From NCBI GenBank assembly GCA_030220185.1, contig JASPKZ010010272.1, positions 2,830,501-2,894,500 on the forward strand: a DNA stretch of 64,000 nucleotides. Direction: 5' to 3'. The stretch is from Diploptera punctata (Eukaryota > Arthropoda > Insecta > Blattodea > Blaberidae). The notes beneath the pieces are model-generated. The model saw nothing but the letters and a program-made list of their open reading frames with translations, made no database searches and had not been told where the DNA came from. Below are positions 18,701 to 26,957 of the stretch, in pieces (within the stretch, counting starts at the first letter, position 1; every line of letters starts with the position of its first letter). The translations under genes were made by a program, and so were the position numbers.

Positions 18701-20978
18701 TGTCCGCGCGGCCATGAATCTACGGGTTCGATAGTGCCAGTGAGTGAGTGAGTGAGTGAGTGAGTGAGTGAGTGAGTGAGTGAGTGAGTGAGTGAGTGAG
18801 TAAGTATGGAGTTACATACATATCATAGAAAAATGTATTAAATGGCTATTCACCAGAATGACTTACCCTTGATTTTTCCATTTATTGTTGTGAATCATAG
18901 CTTTTCTTTTGTATTTACTAATATTTTTTAATATTTTAAACTTTTTCAAACAATTTTATAACATTATTTGACAATTGTTAAGTATTTATTTAAATATGCA
19001 AATCACAACATTATGACACTGTTAGACAATATTGTGATGCTGACTGCTATTTTCTCCACAGATTATATTACTTAGCCTATGATTTTTCTATCGCTGTTTT
19101 GGCTTATCGCTGGTTAGAACAGCATTAGGGAGTGATAAGTAAGTGTACACCCATTTTTAATAAACGTTTAGTAATTTTAATATTATTTATATATATATTT
19201 TTTTAACATAGATTTGGGGATTTATTGCAAAGATTGGACATTTAAATTTCATAGCGATGTGCTGCCATCAGCATAAGCTGTATAAACTTTAGTACAATAT
19301 CGATACGTGGCAAGGATGATAATCGATATGTGGTTCGATGGTGGGTTATCGCTGGCTTTATAAACTCTGGCGCATGCGCACTGTTGTTCTTTAGGACTTT
19401 GAAAATATATCGGGTAAGTTAAAGTGGACAATCCCCAAAATAATAGTTAGAAAAAATGTAAAATTTATTGTAAATTGTGGTAAATAATTTGAAAATAAAA
19501 CCCTTTTGGCACATGCATGTCGTGTCTGCCTGGGACTCAGAGAAAAATTTTTCACTGCCCCTAATGGAAACTTCAGCCAAACTATAAACTAATCTGGTGT
19601 ACACTAACTTGTCCTATCAGAACCTAGGAAAATGAAGTTAAATTCTTAAAATATGGTTTGGAATTAATTGTAAATGTTAGACTCACCAATTTTACAGATA
19701 TGTCCTGCCATTTAATGAAAGTTACATTAAGCATTTGTACATGCACACTTCAATTCTGTAAAACTTCATTGAGATAAATAAATTTGCATATATAAATATT
19801 TAATAATTGTAAAACATTTTTAATGTTCAAAACAGTATAAAATGTGGAAAAAGTCCACTTTAACTTACCCAATATATTTTCAAAGCCCTATAGAACAACA
19901 GTGCACATGCGCCTGAGCTTATACAGCCAGGAATAACCCATAATCGAACCACATATCAATTATTATAGTTTTTTTTTTTTTTAGTTTTATGTATTTAGAC
20001 ACATTTAAAATGTAACAAACCTAAAAGCTAACTAACTAACTCACGCCTAACCTAATTCAATAACTCTAACCTAGGATGGATCCCATGAAACGCCTTTTTT
20101 TCACTCCTTAATAATTGTAACTATCAATAACCCACTGGTTCCAACTAGATAATATAGGCCTACTCTCTGGAGAAAATAGCAAGTCACCATCACAATATGT
20201 GTATTTGAATAAATACTTAAAAATTCTAAAATAAAGTTATAAAAATTGTTTTAAATATTTTAAAATGTTACTAAATACAGAAGAAGAGTTATAACTCACA
20301 ACAATAAACTGAAAAATTAAGGGTAAGTGTTTCTATACTTGAGCCTAAAAGTTATTATACATGGTAAAATCTGGTGTACACCAACTTGTCCAAAGTACGT
20401 AGTGCAACAGTGGTATAAGAATGTATAATCATAGAACATCCTAATATGAAGTTCAGTCAATATGCATACTGGGGATATAAACTTTGGTGATATTTTCTAG
20501 ATAATTACCAGGTACCCAGAAGTTTACAGTAATGTATGGTTAAAAACTATAAAGTAGTTACCTTGTGATCCGTCTCCTCAATTTAAGGTATTTTAAAACT
20601 CTGTAGGTCTTTTACTAGTATCGACCCAGAAGTTTGTAAGTTATATTAATTAAATGCTTGAAAAATATAAAAACTATCTGAATATAAAATAAATGCTTAT
20701 ACAAAAAACTCACCAAACGATCAGCATAAAACTTGAAATCGCTTCTTGACGTATTTCTGAAAAAAAATAAATAAAAATGAAATTTGAGAACAAGTCAACA
20801 AACAGTTCATTTTTACTAGAGGCCTCTTAAGACATTACCTGTCGCGAAGAATTGTTTGCAATTCTTTTATTTGGTCATTCGTCGGTAAAACTTTTAGATT
20901 TTCTCCAAAATCTTCAATCTGGTCTTGTTTCATATCCCCCAATTTTAAAATATTTTGTACATCACCGGCACTTCCCAT
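9241..20978 (-). CDS. UPRT: UPRT homologue (uracil phosphoribosyltransferase family), six exons
   Basis: The spliced frame has 227 codons. Exons, in minus-strand order: 20978-20839, 20756-20714, 16233-16084, 15972-15828, 11325-11195, 9315-9241; all introns are GT-AG and phases agree. The family transfers ribose phosphate from PRPP to uracil to give UMP (pyrimidine salvage, cytosol). Landmarks: NDQIKELQTILRDR (residues about 34-47), TTPTG (near 80), CGVSIVRSGEAMEQ (near 98-111), GLRDCCRSIRIGKIL (112-126), the PRPP-loop region MYPIMSTGNT (155-164), and the C-terminus VAPNHFGQKYFGTD (214-227). The start is supported by an in-frame TAA 15 codons upstream with no Met between. Length fits the conserved core; the N-terminal extension of the human protein is absent. 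The first acidic PRPP-loop residue is Tyr and the uracil loop is shortened, as in other animals, so catalysis is doubtful. No frameshift or stop: the gene looks intact. Confidence 0.95.
9836..9923 (+). pseudogene. tRNA-Tyr(GTA)-like pseudogene with intron
   Basis: The sequence follows an insect tRNA-Tyr: D arm GCTCAGTTGGTAGAG, ACTGTAG with anticodon GTA (9866-9868), an 18-base intron (9870-9887), ATCC-ATAGGTCGCTGG, T arm with TTCAAAT, and a T7 pol III terminator directly after. About three bases are missing from the 5' side of the anticodon stem and the acceptor strands do not pair, so it cannot be a working tRNA. It may be the head of a SINE. Confidence 0.65.
10171..10643. repeat. Foldback element, ~195-bp inverted arms
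   Basis: The arm at 10171-10368 is the reverse complement of 10450-10643 at about 90-95% identity, with an 81-base spacer. Shared landmarks include AAAGTGGTCAAC, ACATCTAGAATAAAACTAGA and the innermost AGCACC/GGTGCT. No transposase or tRNA-like box is present. It lies in intron 5 of UPRT, so the pre-mRNA could form a long hairpin. Confidence 0.85.
10690..10999 (-). mobile_element. tRNA-derived SINE, family B
   Basis: About 310 bases. On the minus strand: tRNA-like head with A box (TGGTCTCAAGGTAGTGTG) and B box (AGGTTCGATCCCC), then the body with GTGAGGTTTTTCCTCACCTG-like hairpin, GGACCGTTTGGGCC, and a tail region with GCAGTGAAGGACCTGCC. Five other copies are at 12.9, 28.9, 52.3, 53.2 and 57.9 kb. 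Confidence 0.85.
11195..11325 (-). CDS. UPRT: UPRT exon 5
   Basis: Completes the PRPP-loop (STGNTVIKAI) and encodes the segment to FAARSVISAYPQ. Acceptor TTTCAG|GTACAG, donor CAG|GTATTA. Intron 4 is 4502 bases. Confidence 0.94.
11485..11850. repeat. Family A SINE with inverted tail (foldback)
   Basis: A minus-strand tRNA-like head at 11505-11580 (B box GGTTCGAGTCCC, A box TGACTCAGTCGGTAGAGC) carries its usual leader out to about 11730. At 11762-11808 the 3' tail (CAGTCTGAGCGTATAATTTT) reappears in plus orientation, giving about 43-bp inverted ends. The same head-to-head layout recurs at 30.2, 36.9, 56.35 and 59.8 kb. Confidence 0.7.
11900..12560 (-). pseudogene. LINE RNase H domain and 3' zinc region
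   Basis: The minus strand encodes LQWRPAHYGIAGNDTADFL followed by AKKGS, the catalytic C-terminal block of an RNase H domain (His then the GN-x-x-AD box). Upstream at about 12520-12480 is a TNFDAEVMA start-like block. Downstream are KFRLLTEHDYLAKHLYRI and a CNKDEEMNKEHLQTC-type zinc cluster. This order marks a LINE of the RNase-H-bearing clades. Frame breaks make it inactive. Confidence 0.8.
12853..13145 (+). mobile_element. tRNA-derived SINE, family B
   Basis: Plus-strand copy: A box (TGGTCTTGAGGTAGCATG), B box (AGGTTCGATTCTC), GTGAGGTTTTTTTTGGGGTT, then GAAAATGCTATGATTGCAGT and AGGACAGAA at the end. About 290 bases, in UPRT intron 4. Confidence 0.85.
13524..13548. repeat. (TA)n microsatellite
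   Basis: Twelve TA units, directly next to the end of the family D SINE. Confidence 0.9.
13548..13945 (-). mobile_element. tRNA-derived SINE, family D
   Basis: The right end, read on the minus strand, has a tRNA-like head (A box TTGGTGCAGAGCTAC, B box GGTTCGAGTCTCG). The body includes AGCTATAATGGCTGGGGGAC and TCACCCCTACACTGGC. A related fragment is at 57.05-57.17 kb. It lies in UPRT intron 4. Confidence 0.65.
13970..14170 (-). repeat. SINE-like repeat with tRNA-type B box
   Basis: On the minus strand AGCTTAGTTGTTAAGGCAAT and AGGGATTCAAATCTC are spaced like A and B boxes. The body has CTGGGGTTGACTCAGCC. No second copy was recognised in the window. Confidence 0.45.
14478..14580 (+). repeat. 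tRNA-derived SINE head, family A
   Basis: AACCAAGTGGCAGAGCATAA and GGTTCAAACCCC give A and B boxes; the tail TTTTTTCTTCAAATAT is that of family A. A short inverted piece of the same family is at 14245-14290. Confidence 0.6.
15073..15385 (+). mobile_element. tRNA-derived SINE, family C
   Basis: Head GGGCACGCCGTAGCGTAGTG gives the A box and AGGGTTCAAGTCCC the B box. Body: CCTTCTGGTGGCACCATGGC, GGGGTCGACTCAGCCTC, ATGAGTACCAGATGCTTGTT, ending CTTTACTTTACTTTATTTT. Further copies at 49.7 kb and 50.4-51.2 kb. Confidence 0.85.
15390..15750 (+). pseudogene. LINE C-terminal end, tetranucleotide-tail family
   Basis: Encodes AEFKYLGTIITNRNEMHKEI, then after a deletion the terminal RPRMRWENNINYDLRKV and AQDRDVWRAYVRAAMNLRV. 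The part between, present in the copy at 18.2 kb, is missing. The end GTGCCAGTGAGT runs into a (GTAA)n array. Confidence 0.75.
15750..15786. repeat. (GTAA)n array at a LINE 3' end
   Basis: About nine GTAA units follow GTGCCAGTGA. The homologous position at 18.7 kb has a (GTGA)n array. Confidence 0.9.
15828..15972 (-). CDS. UPRT: UPRT exon 4
   Basis: Encodes GLRDCCRSIRIGKI through FPEDISRRKVLLMYPIM and one base of the next Ser codon. Donor ATGA|GTGAGT. Intron 3 is 111 bases. Confidence 0.95.
16084..16233 (-). CDS. UPRT: UPRT exon 3
   Basis: Exactly 50 codons, from IRLVIEESLNQLPF to SGEAMEQ. Acceptor TTTTTTCAG, donor CAG|GTACAT. Intron 2 upstream of it is 4480 bases and holds the PLE, the TIR element and LINE ends. 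Confidence 0.95.
16322..16542 (+). pseudogene. Penelope-like element GIY-YIG nuclease fragment
   Basis: An open frame encodes SGIYQINCKNCNRIYIGKT, with GIY and YIG about ten residues apart as the family requires, then KEHFRNIKNGEIEKSAIAAH, and LLKHLPKPLELT. This is the C-terminal endonuclease of a Penelope-like retroelement. The frame is interrupted at 16543 by an inserted DNA transposon. No reverse transcriptase was seen upstream, so the copy is truncated. It sits in UPRT intron 2 in the opposite orientation. Confidence 0.85.
16543..17122 (-). mobile_element. 580-bp TIR transposon with transposase N-terminus
   Basis: The ends are inverted repeats of about 110-135 bases (CTACAGAGTGATTCAGAAAT at the left, CTACGGGGTGAATCATAAAT on the other strand at the right). 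A perfect 6-bp direct repeat, AACCAT, lies just outside (16537-16542 and 17123-17128). The minus strand from about 16963 encodes MALNMQQQFTIAAWAITYA and, after a stop, KPPGRPRISTDAETTKRIV, a helix-turn-helix and GRPR linker as in Tc1/mariner-like and related transposases. The catalytic domain is absent. Confidence 0.8.
17123..17345 (+). repeat. Penelope-like remnant 3' of the nested transposon
   Basis: Frame-compatible continuation of the interrupted GIY-YIG frame, then CAGTCGTGAAAACAGCTGAC and a GAATTC-containing arm shared with 6.25 and 6.66 kb. This link is why those copies are called Penelope-like. Confidence 0.5.
17535..17850 (+). mobile_element. 0.55-kb MITE family, truncated copy
   Basis: Shares TCCTATAGAACAACAGTG, GCATGCGCCAGA, CCACATATCGATTATCA and AATAAATCCCCAAATCTA with the full copies at 48.94 and 50.47 kb, but stops at about 17850 where LINE sequence begins. 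Confidence 0.7.
17855..18168 (+). pseudogene. LINE C-terminal fragment
   Basis: Encodes RPVLTYGCECQTETQKTKQ, TKMKVLRKIVGKS, then EECEIEPINLWINDRRLNWN and QKRPLGRPQLRWKD. This is the region between the reverse transcriptase and the 3' end of a LINE distinct from the next one. Frameshifted. Confidence 0.75.
18171..18736 (+). pseudogene. LINE C-terminal end, tetranucleotide-tail family
   Basis: Encodes LLSKNVKLKIYKTIILPVIF, YGCKTWNLTLREERRLQVFE, then frame-shifted to WTGHVARMGNERLAWKLLVG and AQDRDAWRTYVRAAMNLRV. It ends GTGCCAGTGA and runs into (GTGA)n. Best-preserved member of its family in the window. Confidence 0.8.
18738..18808. repeat. (GTGA)n array at a LINE 3' end
   Basis: About 16 GAGT units, then two GTAA-type units, directly following the LINE terminus. 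Confidence 0.92.
18850..19425 (-). mobile_element. 0.55-kb MITE family, full-length minus copy
   Basis: Reverse-complement relative of 48.94 and 50.47 kb. Ends are TGACTTACCCTTGA and, on the other strand, TTTAACTTACCCGATATAT. Inside are the palindrome TGCGCATGCGCA-like site GCGCATGCGCA (about 19370), TATCGATA-type motifs and GGTTATCGCTGG. Confidence 0.75.
19855..20330 (+). mobile_element. 0.55-kb MITE family, diverged plus copy
   Basis: Begins TTTAACTTACCCAATATATT, shares CCTATAGAACAACAGTGCAC and ends GAAAAATTAAGGGTAAGTG. The middle is altered and contains a T-run (19970-19982). Confidence 0.65.
20714..20756 (-). CDS. UPRT: UPRT exon 2
   Basis: 43 bases encoding SRSDFKFYADRL after the split Arg codon. 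Acceptor TTTTCAG, donor TTG|GTGAGT. Intron 1 is only 82 bases. Confidence 0.93.
20839..20978 (-). CDS. UPRT: UPRT exon 1
   Basis: Starts MGSAGDVQNILKLGD and ends in phase 2 at donor AG|GTAATG. The first 20 or so residues are not conserved; NDQIKELQTI is. Minus-strand in-frame stop at 21026-21024. Confidence 0.93.
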
Positions 20979-21734
20979 TTTTAGGTTAAATATTCGGAAC
21001 CAAGTACTGAACTGTAAGAACCCTTATCACAATCTTTAATACTAAGTGTAGGTATCACAATGAAATAAAATATTCTTAAAGAACAGCCCAATGAATCTTT
21101 ATTGGTTCTCTAGGATAAATAATACACGAATTACAAACAACTATAAGTTTCGGACGTCGGATATCAGTAATGCCAACACTAAATCAGAGGAAAACGCTAC
21201 ACACGACTTTAAATCCATTAAAATACTACTACTACTATAAACCCGTTAATTAATTTTAAGGTCAGTAAATTAAGATATTCATAATTGCTGAAAAAATTAC
21301 ATGACAAAAATAAGATTCTTTTCTTACCAAAAATAATTTTTAAAATGACATTGATTCATAAATGTCGCCAACATCAGGCAATTAAATTTAAAAAGCCGCA
21401 AATGAAAATATTTTTATTAACCAACTAAACACTTTCATCCCCTGTTAAAATACATTTAATATCCCATTAATACTAGCATAAGACCGAGCGCCTATTTGCT
21501 ATGCCCCCATATAGAACCATAGTACCCTGTAACTTAGAAAAAATTCTTGTGACCCAATAAAATATTTCTTATGTTCAAGTGACATTCTGAATTCCAAAAA
21601 TGCAATTTTCTTAATAATCACCAACAATGATAATAATGGATGTCATTTTTCAATTGTTTAAATATCTCCATTGAACTTGTATTATGAAATTGCGTGTTTT
21701 GTATTGTTGAAGCATAATAAGTAAGTTATTAGCA

Positions 21735-21940
21735 AAATTTGGCAATTCTATGCCAGGAGTTAATCTGTAGACTAATCATTTTATTTTGTTAAGGTGAGAA
21801 AATGGGCAAGTTAATGTTCATCAGATTAGTTTAGTTTACTGGATAATCTGGCACACTATAAGGAAAAGTTAGCTATTCTGTTTGAATAGTGACTAATGTA
21901 GATTAACTTCTGGCATAGAATCCCCAAACTTTTTGACAAA
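21735..21940. repeat. Short inverted-repeat element (MITE-like)
   Basis: AATTCTATGCCAGGAGTTAA near 21750 is matched in inverted form by TTAACTTCTGGCATAGAATC near 21905. Arms are about 40 bases, total about 205. No target duplication was recognised. Confidence 0.5.
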
Positions 21941-22052
21941 CACGAACTGTAGTAATATCAGCACCAACAGTTTTGTTTGTAAATTACTTCTTTAACGAGA
22001 TTATTTTTCGAACATGATAATATTTGTACACTTTTTTGCAATTATTTAAATA

Positions 22053-24540
22053 GTGGGCGCATTCAGCTGCCAATAAAGCGCTCTAGCGCTTTAGCAAAAA
22101 TGGCTGCCATTTGCAGCGGAAATTTAAGGAGTTTGTTGAATGGACCGCTGCATGCAGCTATACCGCCAAATTTAAATTTGTTCATTGGCTCATTACTCAT
22201 ATTACTACGCGATGCTACTGAAATTAATCATAATGCTAATAGGGATATACAGATTTTACGATTTATTTTAATGTATGTAATTTATAAAATCGACGAATAG
22301 ATCGTTTAAAATAAAATATTATTATAACGAGAAAATTGGTATTTTTTTAATTATTAATATATCAGGCGGCTCCGTGACGCAAGCGATTAGACGCTCGCCT
22401 CTCACCGCTGGCTTCTCGAGAACCTTATTTATAATGTTTATTATTAGTTTAATCATATTAATTTGTGTTTTAGTAAGAGTAGCTTTTTTTAACTTGGTTA
22501 GTCTCGGTCATTATAAGTAGATTTTGTAGTGGAGGAAACGGATCTACGGCATGTTCTTTCAGGGTTTTCTCCCATTTTCCCCTACCACAATTTTATTCCA
22601 CCTTTCCCCATTTTCATAACATCCATTTCGTTCATCAGATGTAGTCAGCCTGCACCCTAGTTAATTACAGACCTCTATAAATATAGTGGCTTAATCTAAT
22701 CACTTGATCTGACCCTGATTTGGACACAACTTGATATTATTTTATTATATTTAAACATCACTCCTGCGAATTCCCTATGTGATGCATATATTGCTCCTTC
22801 ATCATCACATAACACATATATTTAATAACCACACTAAAAGTATTGCCAGGTGGGCTGTAGGGTAAATTTTATTCAATTGTTCAGCCTTTTATTCATGTGA
22901 TTTCTTACATAATATTTGACACTTTTAGGTCTATATTTAAATCTATGAGGAATAGGGGTTACACTAGAAAATGCAGGAAGTACAGGCATATGTGCAAAAT
23001 TAATGTATGTGGTGCAAGACATGACCTAAGTACAGCAACCAAACAATTGTATAAAGGAAGGCATCATTGTATTTTTTCAACCTCAAACATACTTCATCTT
23101 TATTTTAAATTTGTCAAGGAATAGGAATGAAAACAAAGAAGAATATTAATTTATAATAATTTAAATAGTTTTCTTAATAATTAATTTTTTGCATCATCTG
23201 ATAATATTAATTACTTATAAGAGTAACTACCATAATATTTATGGCTAAATAAAACCAAAACATTATATGTAATTTCCAACCATGTATGTGAAATTCTGTC
23301 ATAACAGCAGTTAATTATAGATAACCTCTCACTCACCATACTTAAAGACATTATTTAATATAATTCTAACATTAGCAATGCCACTTTCTTAGTAAAGTTA
23401 AGTGCTACACTAAATAGTATATCACTGAATTATTTATAATACATGAAAAACATTTACCACCAAGATTAATGGTAATATACAGTGAATAGCAATATCCCAT
23501 ACGAGAGACTACATGCATTTGAATTAAAAGATATAACACCACATTTCATTTTATGATAAATTGGGAATTAATGTGAAAATTATTCATACCTGGTTCAAGT
23601 AACGGCTCTCAGTATCTCAATGATAGGACATAGTATATAAAGTTGGAGATTAAATAATAATGGATCAGCTGTGATTAAAATCCCATGCTGAGTGCAAAAT
23701 TTTCTGTTAATACATTAACCAACTCTAGCTGTAATTTAATTTTATTCATGCACATCATACTGAGTATTTGTATCTTCACTGGTCAAATTTAGATAAGAAA
23801 ACTAGAATATTGTAATATTTGAATTCAAGTTATGGCTGATACTTCACAAAGCTCTTTATTCAGAAAAGATTACAAACATAAGATACACAGTTCATCTCTT
23901 TGTCCATTACACAAATTTCTTATTGTGTTGCACATTTAAAGAATAGTACAAATGTTCGTTTTATCTGTAGAGAAAATTGGTTCGACAACCACTGTAGCAC
24001 TTCCAGAAATGACCCCATGAACACAATCATACTATTCTAATTTATTTCATACATCTTGAAAACAAAAATTATAAAACTTGGCCCAGGTATTAGCGAATGA
24101 ATCATCTGCGGATACAATTTTCATAATAAAAACATTCACTCATCAATAACACAATGATTTGCATGAAAAGAGGTTATAATCGTAAATTCTTGATCTTGAT
24201 AATAATCTTAAAATTATCACTGTCTTTAGTTTTACTTAATATATCACTTATGTTCGTCTAAAACGGTTAGCCACCTCGAATAACTCATATATTAATGTCC
24301 AGACATAAATAACACAAAATTTGTACATAAAATATAAATTGTTTATGGACAAAGACGCCATGTTTAAACTGAATGAACCGGCCAATCACAATGGATGCAG
24401 CGGTTTTTTCTGTCTGCAGCCTACTTTTACTTCGCTGCAGTAGCTGCAAGTCCGCTAGAGCGCTTTATTGCCCTCTGAATGGTATGCTGCAGATAAAGCG
24501 CTAAAGCGCTTTTGCAGCGCTTTGGCTACTGAATGCCCCC
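22053..24540. mobile_element. 2.5-kb DNA transposon with AGCGCT-rich inverted ends
   Basis: Left end GGGCGCATTCAGCTGCCAAT and AAAGCGCTCTAGCGCTTTAG; right end, on the other strand, GGGGGCATTCAGTAGCCAAA and AAAGCGCTTTAGCGCTTTAT. The termini are inverted and imperfect. A 66-codon frame (22100-22300, MAAICSGNLRSLLN...) lies just inside the left end; no transposase domain was recognised. A GGGxGCATTCA start resembles PIF/Harbinger-type ends, but this is a guess. Confidence 0.6.
22364..22690 (+). repeat. SINE-like insertion, family G, partial B box
   Basis: GGCGGCTCCGTGACGCAAGC and GATTAGACGCTCGCCTCTCA look like the first half of a tRNA-derived SINE head. The B box is lost. Downstream CATGTTCTTTCAGGGTTTTC and TCCACCTTTCCCC suggest a SINE body. 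It lies inside the 2.5-kb transposon. Confidence 0.45.
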
Positions 24541-24915
24541 AATATTTTGATCGCAGGGCATTTATGGAACTGCGAATTGCTTGTATACTAGAGATCGCCA
24601 ATGAGCCTTCATCTCAAGCTGGAAAGCTCATGCTTGGATTGTCATGAGGTACATGTACTGTACTGCATTTGTAGAATTGTTCTTGCTTATCCCAGGTTCT
24701 TGGAACAATGTTCACGAGGTTATTGTTTGGAGTAAGTTTATTACATCTACAGGTTTATTCCAGATATTCGTTACTGAGCTGTTGAAGTATTGGAATAGGC
24801 CTATATGTTTTGGTCATGGGCGTAGCCAGCATTGGATTAAGGGGGGTGCACATTTGTTTTCGACTGTAGGCTAATAGATAATCGCAAAAAAGGTTATGAA
24901 ATCTCCGAAGGCATC

Positions 24916-25560
24916 ATGAAAGAGTTGGAGACTATTGCTTCTGAGCTAGGTGTTGAAATCACACTACCAAGAATATCCAATAAGCAGACACATCGAGCTA
25001 ATCCACAATGTAATCCCGAAGATTATTTTGAGGTGTCCACCTTAAATCCCTACTTGGATTCCTTGTCAGACAGATTTGGAGAACAACAGGGTTCTACTTT
25101 TGAACTTCAAATACTGCACCCTAAGAACCTAAAAACATCTCTGAAAGATGTCCAAGCAACGGCGAGCAAAATTTCAGACTAATATAAAATCGAGGGTTTG
25201 TCCACCGAAATTGAACTATGGCACCGTACATGGATGAAACGAAGTGACAAGGACGAAGAAGGTCATTTAGTTAACATCGTGGACGAGTGCGATTTTTTCC
25301 CATCCATCAAAAAAAGCAATTTTAATATGCCTGTCTTTACCATGCACTATGGCGTCGATTGAACACACTTTTAGCACCCTAAGAAAGGTGAAGATATAGT
25401 GCCGTTCTACAATGACCGAAAATCGCCTTAATGGCCTGTGTATGCTCAGTCTACACACAAAAAACTTATTAAAACCTATATTGAAAAATTCAAACAAAAC
25501 GCACTTAAAAAATGTTCTCAAACGAAAAGGCGAGTCGAACTGTGTGTGCAGTTGTACTTT
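24916..25560 (+). pseudogene. hAT transposase C-terminal part (inverted)
   Basis: Encodes ASELGVEITLPRISNKQTHR and ANPQCNPEDYFEVSTLNPYL, typical of ZMYM1-like hAT proteins. Then, after a frame change, IEHTFSTLRKVKI, RSTMTENRLNGLCMLSLH: the hAT C-terminal dimerisation block. Stops at about 25182 and in the later segment. Confidence 0.8.
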
Positions 25561-25819
25561 ATGAGTAGCTAAAATACGAGTATATCTAATCGTTTCAATA
25601 CAAATAAAGTGTAAAAATTAAGAAGTAATCTTGACAAAGAAAATTCAATTCGCCAAACCTAAAAATTCTGCAATTATTTCACTATTATTATTCATATTTT
25701 CTCTTCAATAGCGCTGTTCTTCCGAAATATATTGAGATTAGTTTAGAAAATAAAGATAGTGTTTTGTATTTTTGATCTGTTCGTTTGTACCCGAATGGTA
25801 TAGGCCTACCTAGTTTTTT

Positions 25820-26288
25820 AATAATTTCAACATGAGCCGTGCATTTAATTAAATATACAGCCACGGCTTGTAGCGAATTAACGACAGGTTCCAAACAACT
25901 AGAATATTGCTGTCGGGCACAAACAAAAGATGAAAATTCTTCTACTTGTAGCAGCATGCAACTGATCAGCTTATTTTCGGCTTGGTGCGTTTCTTTCTAT
26001 GGCAATCAATTTCAGGCCGTTGATCAATTCCTAAAAGGATTTCTTAAATATCCAAATATTTTTATATTTTTGCGACCAACGTGTTTCGCAGAGCATGGGG
26101 ATGCTTGGGTACGACTCTCGAGAAAAGTTTATAATATGCTTAATCATAGCTATCGTGTTTCTCACCTCTGGCACACTAATCAAATCATTTACCATATGAA
26201 TGATTTTGTGGCTTGCGCAGTGGAAGTAAATACCTTTGGGGAAAAACTCGCGCAGACGTTTCTGAACCCCGTTGTCTTTTCCTACCAT
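25820..26288 (-). pseudogene. hAT transposase middle part
   Basis: Minus-strand frame with NGVQKRLREFFPKGIYFHCA, SHKIIHMVNDLISVPEVRN and PSIPMLCETRWSQK. The HCASH and CETRW boxes are hallmarks of ZMYM1-like hAT transposases. A further block, LEPVVNSLQAVA, lies at about 25870. Confidence 0.8.
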
Positions 26289-26633
26289 TGTTGAGCAGCC
26301 GTCATAGCCCTGACCGACAAATTTGTGCAGATCAATATCTATCTCTTTGAAGAAAACTAAATTTCTGTAGCTACTGATTGGGCGTTCATTATTTTCAATT
26401 CAACAAAGCCCAAAAACTATTCTCTACTAATTTTATTCAATTTCTCATCAAAAAACCGCTCACCAATGGACAAATACTCCTTTCCAGAAATGTCACAACT
26501 TTTTTTCAGCTAAAACACTGTAAATGCTGGCAGATTTTTTGCATCATCCGATATCATTTTCTCATATAATTCAATCAACTCATTTTTAATTTGGAGAAAG
26601 GTAGGTAGCATTCTTGGCGTTTAAACGAGGTTT

Positions 26634-26957
26634 TCAGCTTACATCACCGGCATCAATTCTTCTCTGAATCAAATCCCTGAAGACGCCTTCGTCCGGTGTT
26701 TTACCCCTTAAATGCAAGTCATGCAAACCACAGAAGATAATGGTATACAAGATGGAAGACAAATATTTCAAGTTACCCGCCGAAATCTTCTTATAGCTAC
26801 TACGTTTTTGGCTAACAGGGGCCTCACTTAAAAACAAGCGTGTTGATTGCGCAGCTTCCACATGCCAGTGCCTCTCACAACGATTTGTGGCGAATTCATG
26901 CATTAAAAAAAGCTTCTGGAAGGGCCTCACAATGAATGTCTCCTTAACTCGCCTCAC
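26634..26957 (-). pseudogene. hAT transposase N-terminal part
   Basis: Minus-strand frame with RCERHWHVEAAQSTRLFL and LYTIIFCGLHDLHLRGKTPD, the H/W and CG-x-x-x-x-LRG blocks found before the catalytic domain in this hAT group. Order relative to the middle part is correct for the minus strand. Confidence 0.75.

Noticed and set aside
25839..26294. A plus-strand 151-codon frame
   Set aside because: It is antisense to the hAT transposase middle part, which carries the recognisable HCASH and CETRW boxes.
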